DNA of 64,000 bases from Macquaria australasica (Eukaryota; Chordata; Actinopteri; Centrarchiformes; Percichthyidae), in contig SEMN01000350.1 of assembly GCA_005408345.1 (NCBI GenBank), positions 124,001 through 188,000 on the forward strand. Reading direction: 5' to 3'. Each line of letters starts with the position of its first letter. The stretch's first letter is position 1. This document shows, one piece after another, positions 24,081 to 36,045 of this stretch. A model generated the notes under the pieces. The model was given only the letters and a program-made list of their open reading frames with translations, ran no database searches and was not told the origin of the DNA. The translations under genes and the position numbers were made by a program.

Positions 24081-27000
24081 TGGCTAAACTGGTCTTATTA
24101 TCTGAACGCTTATGTTTCTTGCCCTGTCAGACTTTGTTGTAGTGATGTTACTGTGTTCCCAGATTTCAGCAATTACTTTCCTGAGTACATTGTCATCATA
24201 ACCGATCGGAATGATGGCAAAATATACTAAAATAAGACCTAAGTTGTAATTTAACCAGTATTATCCTTAAACAGTGCTCTAGGTTTCCAACAACCCTGGA
24301 CACTGCACTCCATGGTTGGTTAATGTAGTCTAATGTAATCCCTCTTGCTGCAGGGTCACTCGTACAAAGGACGGAGCAACTTCAACACAGCTCAGCATGG
24401 GAACGCTCCCAGGCACCACCTTGTACCTTTCTCCTCTTTTTAACAGAGAGCTGTTCCCCACACAGTGTGAATTATGAATCACACCTCCCAGCAACTTCTC
24501 ACCAGTTTTTCAACAAGCTGCCTGAGGACCACAAGTCCTCTTCCATGTACCTCGACCTGAAGAGACGGATCGCTCTCACATCTTCAAAGAGAAGTCAATC
24601 ACGCCATAGATTGTTAGTACCACCCAGTGGGTTTACAAAACTTTTACCCAGTGTCTCACAGGTGCAGAGAAAGGGGATGGGGCCCACATTTCTCAGAAAG
24701 TGGAGCAGAATCTCTCTTTTTTTTAGAGCCAAGCTCGGACAAAAACTTTGAGCAGGGGTGGGTGGGAGCGATGAGGGGGGTGGTTGAGATCAAAAGCCTG
24801 CAAGTTCCTGGCGAGCGGACCCAATCAGCCGAGAGGGCCAAGGAGAGGAGGAGAGACAAGCGCTTCCCTTTTAAATTGATCCCACTGAGACCCTCAAGGT
24901 TCCCCTCGCAGGACCCACAGAAAAGCGATAAAAATCTGGCCCTGTGGATCCGACGAGGAACTGGGAGGGAAGAAGTGGAAGAAGAAAGACGCTTTCGGGG
25001 GGAGAGGCACAGAAAGAACAGAGGGGAACTGTGGGGGGAAAGGAGCCAGTTGAAGCAGATCAAGGGGAGACGAGGGAGACAAGAGACGTGGGCTCATTCT
25101 CCGAGGGTGCATCCAGGCATCGTTGTGTGCCAGCAAAGAGCCAGAGCAGGGAGGACTGCTGCTATCAGCTATCAAACCCATGTTACACGTTTGATTATGT
25201 GCTCAACCAATCAACCACGGGTGTATCTTTATTCTGCCCAGGTCCTGGCAGCTGATACATTGGATCATTTTGCGCTGGCCTGAGATCAGACTCTGGACGA
25301 GGCTGGTGTCGTTATCCACAGCATATTGGGGCCTCAAAGGAACAAGCGCTATCAGAGCAACCCAGAGACCCCGCAGCCTGCCAGACACACTGCAGACCTG
25401 CCCAGGAACACACAGACACACAATAATGTGGCGTGTGTCCTCTCCAATCCCACGGATGTATTTTATAGTACAATATGAAGTCATTATCACCAGGGTTCCA
25501 TGGTGACCAAAAATAACAAATTCACTCTTGTGCTGTCAAATGTCATAAACGCAACCAGATGAGAAAACAATTATCTGCAAATTAGATGTATTCATTGAGT
25601 GGCATCTAAAAAATGCATTTATTCCATTTCAGTCACTTTTACTAGGGATCTTACTGCAGCCTTAATATTAAAAACTCCACAACTTTCTCAGGACATTTTG
25701 AATCAGAGTTGAACCACTTCCATGACCTAAAAATTTGATTTTGCTCTGGTTTGTTAATGCTTGTCTTTTCAAAACGTATTAAAGGGGTAGCCTGAACAGC
25801 CTAGTTTCTACGACTGTGTTTTACACTTTTCACAGGGACATGGTCAAAGCTCCAATGCCACTTTTTGTCCTCAGCCCGTCATGACAGTCCTTGACAGGTA
25901 TGTCATTGCAAGGGCCTTGCTGCTGAGGTCTCTTCACAGGTCAGAACATTATGTCTTGTTAAGATGGATCTCCTTACTGGGTACATAGACAAAGTAGCAC
26001 AGCGTTAAAAAAAACTAAATAACATTAAAAAAAACCCGCAAGGGGCAGTGTTAGTTGGGGTGCATGTTGCTTCAGGTACTTGTGAGACAATGAAAAAGGA
26101 TTCTGGTTTGAGTCATAGAGCCATAAGTGTGATGGCTTATCAGGTGTCAGAACACTGTAAATTTGTTTATAATACTATGAGACAGGATTTTACAACTCTG
26201 AAAGTTTATCATGGCATAGCAATCATTTTATAATCTGTCTCAACAGTAGTGAGGAAAAAAAGTAGAATGCTATAAAATAATCTACCAGGAATGTGCACTT
26301 GTATGTATTTCATTGGCCAAAACAGAGCATTGCCTGATGACGTGCATTGCAGTGCCGTCATTTTTTCTGTGTACAACCAAGTGCTACACCACGAATGCCT
26401 TCGAGGAGAGACTGCATACAAGTGTGGGCCCTTAAGCTCATGGCATACTCAAAAAGAACTAGTTTGTACGATGTGTTGTCCAACCATGTTGGAAAGCAGA
26501 AGTGTTTCTACCTGTTTCACACGGCCACACTGGAGGGTGGGGGGCCATCACAGAGGGGTGAGACGTGATAATTGTTTAAATATGGGATAACTGCTCACAC
26601 TTTCAGTCTCTCCTGGAAGGGATTCATAGTGTTCCACTGGGTGGGGGGGGGATCAGACGCTGTTCGACCATCCAACAACAGTTCTGTTGGAATATACTGG
26701 CACCTTTAACCCCGTTTGTACAATTCATTGCGTCGAGACTAAAAAGACACACAAAAGACACAGAGCTCTGGGAAAGAGATTGGGGAGGCAGTGTGATGCA
26801 GTCTGGCGGAGGCTATGACAAGCAAGCGTTTTGCACGGCATTCAACTTTGGACATTTAGAACAGCTACACACTTTTGCCTTTAAACATGGTCGGGCATTT
26901 TACGGACTACATTGTTTCAAGCATACTGAACCTGTTAGAGGGAGCGAGAGGAGTAGGCAGGTGGGAGGTGAAATCAGAGGGAACTGCTACACCAAAAACA

Positions 27001-28739
27001 GCAGGCAGCATTCCTCTACACCTCAGATACTAAGGACGAGTAAGAGGCAAGGTGAGTGAAGAAAGACTAAAAAAAACATTCCTTTTGCATTGCAGCACTT
27101 GGTCAAAAACTGGCAAAACTGGCAGGCAAATCACCAGCATTATAATCCTGCGTTATGATCCGAATGACAAGATATTGAACTAGTGGATGAACAAAGTATT
27201 TGATTATCAGATACTCTGGTAGCAGCACTACTTAACTGTTGCAGGCTACAATAAACCAACCTAGCTGTGATGGATAGCCAGTGCTGAGCATGAATAACTT
27301 ACAGCCTCATAAATAAGCAGATCTCTACTAATATCATTAAAGTAGCCCTGGGGCTGACACACCCCCTTATCCCTGTGAAACACCTCCACCAACCACCCTC
27401 CTCTCCCTATGACAAATGGCCTGAAATCACGTAACTATTCAACATCAATATTTTGACATTTCATTCAGCTGACTCTCCAGACAGAGCCATTTATTTAACT
27501 AGCTGAATAAAAATTGGCAGGAGAGGCATATTTACGTGACCGGGGCTCAGTTGCCACAGGTAACCTTTTTGGATGGACTCAGTGTGGCAAATTGATTGCT
27601 GAGAGCGCAGACTCATCATGAGTGCTAATTTTCAGAAGCAGCGCACGGCAGAGCGGGGAAATAAGAGGCTCTATTTATAACTGAGGGAAACAGGAGAGGG
27701 GGATTAGCTTGTCATTAGAATAAAGAGCGCAGAAGAAGAATCAATTTCAGGGTTTAAAAAGCTGACAAAAACAGTTCACTCATTCTTTCTCTCTCTCCCT
27801 CTCTGCCTCTGACGCTCAGCTCACTTTTTGACTGAACAGCCTACAACCTATAAGATATGGAGGTGAGTTTTTTGAGGAGGCAAGCTCGGATTTCAACCTT
27901 CACAATAACTCTCGTCTAGCCTTATTATGGTCTATTTAATGACAAAACAGTTTTAAAATTATTTTGAGTTGTCCTCATACCACCAAGACTGGTAATAGTT
28001 GTAGCTCTAATCTGAGTTGGGCCAACTTCTCAAAATATCATATTTCTCATTTCTGATTTAAGAAAAAAGTTTCTTTGGAACAGACTGTGTAAATTGTCTC
28101 TATGTACATTAGCCAATACATGGTTTTTGCAGTCAAAGTACCCTGAAGAACCAAACAATCACATACATCCAGAAAATCCTAGCAAGCCCGTCACCATCAC
28201 CACTAAATCTCTGTGACATGATCCACATTGTTTCCAAATTTGAGGAACTCAATGCTGCACTCAGCACAGACATTATCAGAGATAGTATTCATGTAGAGAA
28301 GAAAGGGTCCTCAATCTGTCAGGAGTGAGAATCTTTAAAATGCTAAAGATGGCAACACTGGCTATCATACAAGTGGGGACAGCAGCAACTATTCCTCTAC
28401 CAAATTCTATGTAAGAAAATAAATGTAATAACATGCCTGCATGCATGACTCTTCAGAACTGATATGATTTTCAGTTTCAGTCATTTTGTTTGTTGATGTA
28501 TCATTGTGAAAGAAGCAGCCAAAGGCAATTTTCCATCTTGTGGACAATAATGTTCCTCTAACTTCCCTGTGGGCATTATGAAGATGGCTGAACCAACTTT
28601 TCTCAAAGAAAGTTTTACACTGTCAAGTTCTGTTAAGTTGCTGCTGATGCTGTAGACACTGCAAAAGCACTATTGGCCTAATTATAGGCCTAATTTCCTC
28701 CTATACTCGTATACAGCACTCGTGCTAATTACTGTAAGA
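24081..28739. other. non-coding stretch; GC-richer island at 24.4-25.3 kb and enhancer-like segment at 27.4-27.8 kb
   Basis: Overlapping open frames at 24,467-25,283 occur on both strands, in purine-rich text without domain similarity, and look like composition effects. A repeat copy lies at about 26,040-26,230. Segment 27,440-27,760 has AT-rich homeodomain and MEF2-like cores such as CTATTTATA. No gene was found. Confidence 0.35.
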
Positions 28740-28779
28740 ATAAAGTATGGGGTATCTCCACATGGTTAACAAACTAAAG

Positions 28780-29125
28780 GAACAACCAACAAAGGTGCTG
28801 GGAGGTCGGACTCTGAGTCTAGTCAAGTCTCTCAACTCCACTGGAGGGTTGAACAGGTTTTTCAAAGATATTTCTTCATTTGGTGTTTTAATGATGGTGG
28901 TGGAGAGAGTTGTCCAATATGTCGCTCCAAAATCTCCCACAGGTGTTCAGTTTGGCTGAGATGTGGTGACTGCAATGAAGGCCATAGCATATGATTCACA
29001 CCATTTCTATGCTCATTTCAAAGTATTTAGTTAGCCCGTGTGGGGGCATTGTCAGCCTGGAAGAGTCCACTTTGATCAGGTGTTCCTTTAATTTGTCAAC
29101 TGTCTGTATGCTATAAATGTGCTCT
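28780..29125. repeat. possible Tc1/mariner-related transposase relic
   Basis: The phrases 'tctcccacaggtgttcagtttggctgagatgtggtgactg' and 'aggccatagcatatgattcac' resemble the reverse strand of a Tc1-like transposase found in many fish genomes. The copy is too degraded to read a protein. Confidence 0.4.
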
Positions 29126-31300
29126 TTTTCAGTAATAGCCTATTAAAGTGATTGATATGATCATTTTCATCATTGACAGTCCACCTGGTCTCACTCCAGA
29201 TGTGCAATGCAAAAAGACTTGGAAATATCATTTTCCCAGCATGCCTTTGGGAACTAGACCAGGAAGGAAGCTTGGGGCTGATTATCAGGCAGAGAGGCGA
29301 CCCAACCTGTTCATCCTACCATCCCCTCATCACAAAACCCTCACCCCCTGACCCGAGATATCATGTGCCCGCTGTTTAACCTGGGCAAATCTCAGGGACA
29401 GGAACCACACAGGAAACGGCATAACTCGACACGAACAGGAACTCAGGGGGGTGGTGAAAACAAAATACCACAAAGTAAACTTTTCCACCAACGCCATATT
29501 ACAGCTAAGGCGAGTTTAGCAGGGCGGATGAACTGGTGCATCTCTCTTGTTGGCCCAGGTTGGGCCCACATAGAGGAGCTAAGCTGGCTGTAGGAGGCAG
29601 CAGTGGAGGGATTTGTCATTCACAAGGGATTTCTCAAGTAGGCATCCAAAGCAGGAATGAACTGAAGACAACCTCCCAATGTCGCCTGTAGAGGATGCTG
29701 CCAAGACTCTTCACATTACTGATGCAGTAACTGGAAAAAATATTAAATTAATACACTACAGCAGACAGCAGTACTGGACTCCCCAATCCAATCCGCTTAT
29801 AGAACATCTAATAGCATACGAGGAGAAAGGATATTGTGCTAATTTGTCTTGTCTGTGGAGCGCTCTGACAGCCCCATTGATGCTGACATCTCTTTAACAT
29901 GAGGTTAGTGGGTGTTTGGCCTCCCCTCCAGTCGTTTGTGAGCTGCAGAGCCTGGAAATGATTAGGCCTGGGAGGGCAATTAGCCTGAGCATCGCTGGGC
30001 TAAATATAGTCTGGCTTGGCCCAGCTCTGCTCCTGGGTCATATCCACACCACAGTCTCCACGCAGGCATGTTAGTTCAATCTGGATCCCGTTTGTTTTAT
30101 GACTGATGTGAAGGCTCCGCTGACTCAGACGAGATAACATAACTCAGCCGTCGATCAGGTGTCTCGGGAGGGAAGGAAGAGAGTGGGAAGGAGTCGTGGA
30201 AGGAAAAATGAAGGGATGACGTATGAAAGGGAAGCACATGTTAACCTCAATATCCAGAAAATATGAGCTGGAGAAGCATGTTCCTAAAATTGACTGACTC
30301 ATATTTATTTATTCCATTACACTTTAAATTTGTCTACATGCTGTGCCCTGCTTTTTTCACAATCAAACCTTGAGCTTGCATACAGCCTTATTTCACAAAA
30401 AACAAAAAGTCTCGAACCGTGGTTGGGAAAACATGCTTTCCCACAGCCTTACACTAACTAAACGGAATGCAAAGAAAGAATGCTTTCCCATCGCACGGCT
30501 CCCTGCCCCTCCAGTCCCCATATCTCCCACCCCCTTTGAGAAAAAGAATTTGTACAGATTTTATCCTTAAAAACAGGAGGTTCGCCCACTTGTTCACCTG
30601 GGACAGCTCTTGGACGGCGGAGGAAAACTAAAAGGTTATAGGAGCCTGGGAATGTTTAACATCAAGAAAGCAATCAGAACGTAGCTGGAGCCCTGGGAAT
30701 TGGACAGGAAACATGGAAAGTAACCCCTTCCTGCCTGAGAGGAAAGAGAAGAGGAAGCGATTTGGGTTATGTGACGAATTTCTACTGTAACCTGAAAGTG
30801 TGCCTGTTGGCATTATAGGTATACTAGGGTTTTACAAATGCTAAATTTAGCCATTTCACATTGAGACTTTTTAAGAACCTGAAAAGAATCAGTTTCACTT
30901 CTCTTGCAAGTAACACTTTTTGGCTTTGTGAGCCTGATCTCTTCCTACATCATGTGTGAAGACCCAGGGCTCAAATGCGATACAAGAAAAGCACTGAAAA
31001 AAATGTAGTGGCCTCTAACTCAACATAGACTCCCCTTAAATTTCCCCATCACTGACTTGCCTTGGTTCGTCTTTCATCAGAGTATATAGACTGAGGTGAA
31101 AAATAAGTGGAAATGTTCTGCCGCTACACTGAGCTCTGCACAAATTGCACAAGACAGCTCAGGAAACTGGTTTGTTTTGTACCCTGAGCAGTGAACACTT
31201 ATCAACCAGTAAGTCCCACTGTAAGAGGCCTATTCCTGCACTGTTCTGTGACTGAGCTGGGTGAAAAGAGTAACACACACAAACATATACAGGAGAAGCA
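29126..31300. other. non-coding stretch with enhancer-like island at 29.68-30.06 kb
   Basis: No gene or clear repeat was found. The segment 29,680-30,060 is repeat-free and dense in developmental transcription-factor cores (ATTAG, AATTAG, CTAAATATAG). Confidence 0.35.
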
Positions 31301-32168
31301 CCAAACAAGACTAAAAGTCTACAGCCACGCTAGGGGCAATATGATGCGGTGCTCACTGTAAAGGAAACCACACTGTAGGACAGATAAAAGTTGAGGTCCA
31401 AAGTTTGATTTTAATCTTTAGCAGTTGTGGTGAGGTAAATGTAAATCAAAAGGGTTTTTTGCATGTTGTCAGCTTAAGTGTGGGATGTGTATGGCAGTAT
31501 CATATAGTTAGGATTGTGCAAGAACAAAGGTCAACATTAGTGTGTTTACATGCACTTAAGTAACAGGGTAACAGTCGGCTTTCTCCAGGAAGCTGGCTTC
31601 TTAAACGTCATGTAAACGAGGCACCAGGTTTCTGTGCTCGGGACAGGGGATAAGACAAACTAAGAAAAAATTTCCACTTAGATTTCTCCTGGAGAAAGCC
31701 GATTTTATTGGCTATGTAGGTAACCAGGTTTGCAATTGGCTTTTTTATGCCAGAAAACTGATTACTAACATGATATGGTACATAACACACATATTTACAG
31801 CACCCAGGTTACTACAGAACTCATTGAGATATTTTACTCTAGATGAAAAGTCTGGGGATCACCAAAGTCATTAGGATTCATCCTCAGGATCCATGAATGT
31901 CTGTACAAAATCCTGTGCCAATCCATTTTGTAGATGGTAAATATGTTTCACTCAATACGTGAAATATTTGACCTGCTGGTAGCATTAAAGGAAAGATCAG
32001 GGGATCATTAAGATTAATCTTCTTGGGACCATGAATGTCTGTGATAACTGTCATTGTAATCTATTCAATAGTCATCATCAGGAGCAGCACTGGACCCAAG
32101 TAATGGACTGACTGACCAACCGCCATTGCCATCCCTAGAGCCACACCGCTGGCTAAAAAGACCGAAAC
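31301..32168 (+). repeat. percomorph interspersed repeat, copy 2, interrupted by a MITE
   Basis: Left part 'gactaaaagtctacagccacgctag' is the same start as the 6,273-6,775 repeat. The right part carries the family's repeated phrase 'ggggatcaccaaagtcatt...atgaatgtctgta' and ends 'gccatccctagagccacaccgctggctaaaaa'. Between them lies the unrelated element at about 31,540-31,822. Confidence 0.7.
31540..31822. mobile_element. nested 'GTGTTTACATGCAC' MITE
   Basis: Starts with GTGTGTTTACATGCACTTAAG and contains complementary internal motifs (GGCTTTCTCCAGGA near the left; TCCTGGAGAAAGCC near 31,688-31,701). It ends around 'cacccaggttactacagaactcattg'. Its insertion splits the host repeat. Confidence 0.6.
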
Positions 32169-32639
32169 ATGCCTTTTTTTTAATAAGTGGTTTCAGACAA
32201 ACTGTGGTGTCCACTTTGTGGAAATCAACCACTGACTGAGAGACTGACTGTTTACTACAGCACTTCCCCCAAGCCCCATTAAACATTCTACTCAAAAGGC
32301 AGTTCAGGGAAAAGATGCAGCATTTAAAAATCAACCCAGTAGATGACAGCATCACCTAAATACTGCCTACCAGAAAAAGCTCACTGGACTTAATCCCAGC
32401 CATAAATCGCATCCACTGTGCACCCACTATATGAAATTCCCTGTAAGCCCTAACATTATGGCCATATCCATAGATATCCTTGCAGCTTGTAGCAGCACAA
32501 TAAAACTGGAAAATACATCCATCATAAAGAGAGGTTATTTTGGCAGTGTGCAGTGATGATAAAACTGTGGACATGCTCAGTGCCTTGTTTATAAACTGTT
32601 TGCTAATCTATCATTTGCCACAAGAGGAATGAGATAACA

Positions 32640-33110
32640 ATATGGTGTGGCTTACAGTCAGCACGGCCGCCGTGGAGAGATCGTGTCCTTGGAGTGACAT
32701 TATTTATTGAAATAAATTCACTCAAGCTGAAATATGTATAGCGAATGCATTATGAACAGTACTTCTGATGGAGCAGAGAGGGCTTTAACTCACCGTAACA
32801 TTGGCTTGCTCTTTTCAACAGATGTCCCTTGTGTGACACACGGCGAGGATAATAGAGAGGAAAGGGTCTCTTTAATTTATCTCTTTCATGAATGGAAGGG
32901 ACTTTCTTTTGATGGCCTATTTGAATGTATAGACAATTTAGAGTTCTTCTCTGAGCAGAGATTCTGATCTTAATTACTTCGTTAATTAGCTGTGATTCAC
33001 AGGGAGAAGCCTTGCCCTATCCAAAGTCCATCTGCATTGCTGAGGGGGCTCCTCAGAAGCTCTCACATCCTCGCTCCCATTTTAGAGCACCAACCCTGCA
33101 TTTGTGACAC
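32640..33110. promoter_or_regulatory. candidate conserved non-coding element
   Basis: Repeat-free, non-simple sequence with clustered homeodomain-type sites: TTAATTA and TTAATTAGC near 32,972-32,993. It is a plausible distal enhancer of zeb1 or znf438. Conservation could not be tested here. Confidence 0.25.
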
Positions 33111-35518
33111 TGATTTGCAAGTCTGCCTTTGCTGAAGATGGGCTTTTTTTCCTCAAATGTCAGCAAACCCCATAGAGCTCCAGCTCTAATTCTACTGCCT
33201 GAGGAAAGCAGTGCAGATCAGGTCTTTCCACCCCACCCCCCTTTCCCTGTCTGCCACAGACTTATATCACACAGACGCATTCCACAGATTTATGTTTATC
33301 GTTTTCCAATGAAAGAGGGACAGCCAGTGCAACATCCTGCATGCTCCTCTCACCATGTGATAAATATGGCTCCCTTGCTCCGGGTGCCTCAACTTGGTGG
33401 ATCGATGGAGCATTTAGCTAATCACAAAAGAAAGCCACAGTAGGAAGAATAAGAAGGATTGTCATAAGCAGTAGGCATCAAGTGAACTTGCTGGACAAAT
33501 GCTCCAACACCGCCTCGCGGGAAGTTATCACTCATCAAGGTGGATCAAGCTTTTTTTTGTACTTCAGCCTGATTACACGCCACCTACAGCAGTTGGTATC
33601 TTGAACAGGCAGTGCAGAACTTGAGCAAAAGTAGGTCTTTGGCGTGCAGGCTAGCCTGAGAGAACAGCAGGCCGACAGAAAGGAAAGGTAAGGTCCAGCT
33701 GAGGCAGCTGCTTGCTATTACTCTACCTCACCCGCACTCTGGCAGGAAATAAGCAATCATTTAGTACTGACAGGTATAGACTGAACCATTGCTATCTCTG
33801 CTCTCAAACCAACCAAATAATGGATTACAGCAGTTTAGTATTAACCTTAAGCCTCAGAAGTATCTTTGCCAAGGTTAGTTAGTTTCATACCTTTCAGAGT
33901 GTGAGTGTATATTTTCCTGAGGAGGATAAAATATGATTAATACTGATGTGGCACTTACACGTCAGCATATGCGAGAGAGATTTTACTTCTACTTTTAACA
34001 GCAAACAGAGTATCAGCTCGCACCAGCAAAGATATCAAAGGTACAAACCATTTCTGTGTGTGTGTAGTTGCCGCTGAGACCGAAAACACATAATGGCAAA
34101 CAAGGAAAAATCCCTCCTCAAACATGTGAGGTGCTTTTCTGCTCGTGAAAAGCAGTAATTTAGAGGTCTCTGGTGAGCTGTAGAGGGCTTAGCGTGTCCA
34201 ACTGGATCTGAAGTGTAGCTGCAGACCTGCCTTAACGCACTGCCAGGTCACCGTTTCTGTGCAAAAATGGCAATACAAGGCCAGTATGGCTTGTTGTAGC
34301 TTGGGGCACATAAACAAGGTGGCAGTACTTGCAAAAAGCTAAGAAAATCCAGTAGGCTATATACTTAAGGCCACTGCCCTTAGTGTTTTTACCACTTAAA
34401 CACTGTGTTCAGCCAGGACAACCAGAGGTAAGACACTTAGTTATCTATACCTGAGTACTATAAAACTATGTCAGTGTGCAGCCATAAATAATACACTATT
34501 ATTTGATAGTGGTTCCGTAGCTAAATTAGCATTGGCTACTGAACCAATCAGGCCATGTAGCCTAACTTAACTGCATTCTTCATAAGAGAGATGGAGCCAG
34601 CTGATCATCTATGGAAGCCACAGTGCTGAGATCGCCTTTGAATAAAGTTCCATTCATTCAGTCTGCCATTAAAACAAATGTTGCTGTGGTGCTGTACAAA
34701 ACTGTGGAACTGTGCCATATAGAACTAGCATTGAAGACACATTCAAGGACAGGTGCTGGCTCAATATAGGGGTAAAATAACGGTCTTGTGATTAATGAGG
34801 TCATCCCACAGTACCCATATCTGCCAAAGTATTACTGAGCAACATACTTTCTACCTGCTCCAGAGGTGCCAGGCCAACAGGCTGAACCGAAAACCATAAT
34901 ATCAACTTGAAATATGAAGGTAGACCCGAACTGCAACAGATATGGAATAAAGTAGAAATTATAAGAAATAATTATAATAAAATTAAGGATTATTGGTGGT
35001 TTCTAGAAAACATTTTCTTCAGTAATTTGGAAATGTATGCAACAAAGGGCTCCACAATTTAGTTAATCTACTATATTAGGGGGGCCCATAACATATTTAA
35101 CTTTGTTTTTCCTTTCACCAAGGTACTATCATATCCCTCCAGATACAGTATTTTAATGTGATGTACTAAAGGTTTGAAAATACCAGTTGTAGCTCATTCG
35201 AGTACAATGTAGCTCATGGTCAAATGGTTTGTGTGCTCAAATCACCATAAGAAATTACATCTGGAAAGCTCGGCGGCAGCATTCTCTCCAGGAAGAATGA
35301 TATACTCATGACAATCCACAGACCCAGTTGTGAACAGTTTCTTCAATCTACATAGAGACAATCAGCTGACAGCCTGGTGTACCTTGGTAGAAATAGTTCT
35401 CAATAAATAATAAATGTGCTAAAATAAACTATAAATATATTAGTTTGATTAAAACTATTTTGTTTGCATATACAAACTACAACCAATACACTCCACACCG
35501 AGACAACAGTTTAGACTG
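33111..35518. other. non-coding stretch, no gene recognised
   Basis: AT-leaning sequence with no long coding frame of protein-like composition and no repeat identified with confidence. Confidence 0.4.
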
Positions 35519-36045
35519 AGGCTACATCCACGCTAATACGTTTTCATTTTAAAACGAAAACGATCTCTGTCCATGTGAGCATTTTATGACCATTTCAGAA
35601 ATAATATCTGTCCATACTACATGCCTGAAAGCACATCACATGTCCATTCACGTGCACTGGACATGCACGTGCCGGTGTAAACAGGAAGAAGATTGTCTAC
35701 TTTGCGGTTGGTTGCTTAGTTTGTTGCAGAAAATACTACGAATGAAGAACAGCGATGGAGAAAAGTAAGAGCAGAGATTTCTATGTTTGGATGAATCAGG
35801 GAAGGACACGTCGTGGCTGATAAGACCCAATCAGGAAGCAAACATGGGTGTCTGTGTGATCGTTTTAATATGTCTCTGTTTCTGCCTGTCGTCACTTAAA
35901 TGCAATCCCAGAGTTTTCAACTAAAACCAGGTCAGCAGCATTTTAAAAGGTTTCCGTTTTAGGGGTTATAAAACACTGGAAAAGTGTGGATGCTTGGCCT
36001 AAACATAGCAAAAGTCATGCGCTTTAATTAGTGTGGATGTAGCCT
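35519..36045. mobile_element. MITE with AGGCTACATCCAC terminal inverted repeats
   Basis: The left terminus is AGGCTACATCCACGCTAATA. The right terminus, reversed, is AGGCTACATCCACACTAATT, a nearly perfect terminal inverted repeat. The AT-rich interior with 'aaaacgaaaacgat' lacks a transposase. This is a common teleost non-autonomous element. Confidence 0.8.

Noticed and set aside
24467..25283. Overlapping open frames of 94-218 codons on both strands
   Set aside because: Frames overlap on both strands in purine-rich sequence, encode low-complexity R/E-rich or S/P-rich text, show no domain and have no matching splice structure.
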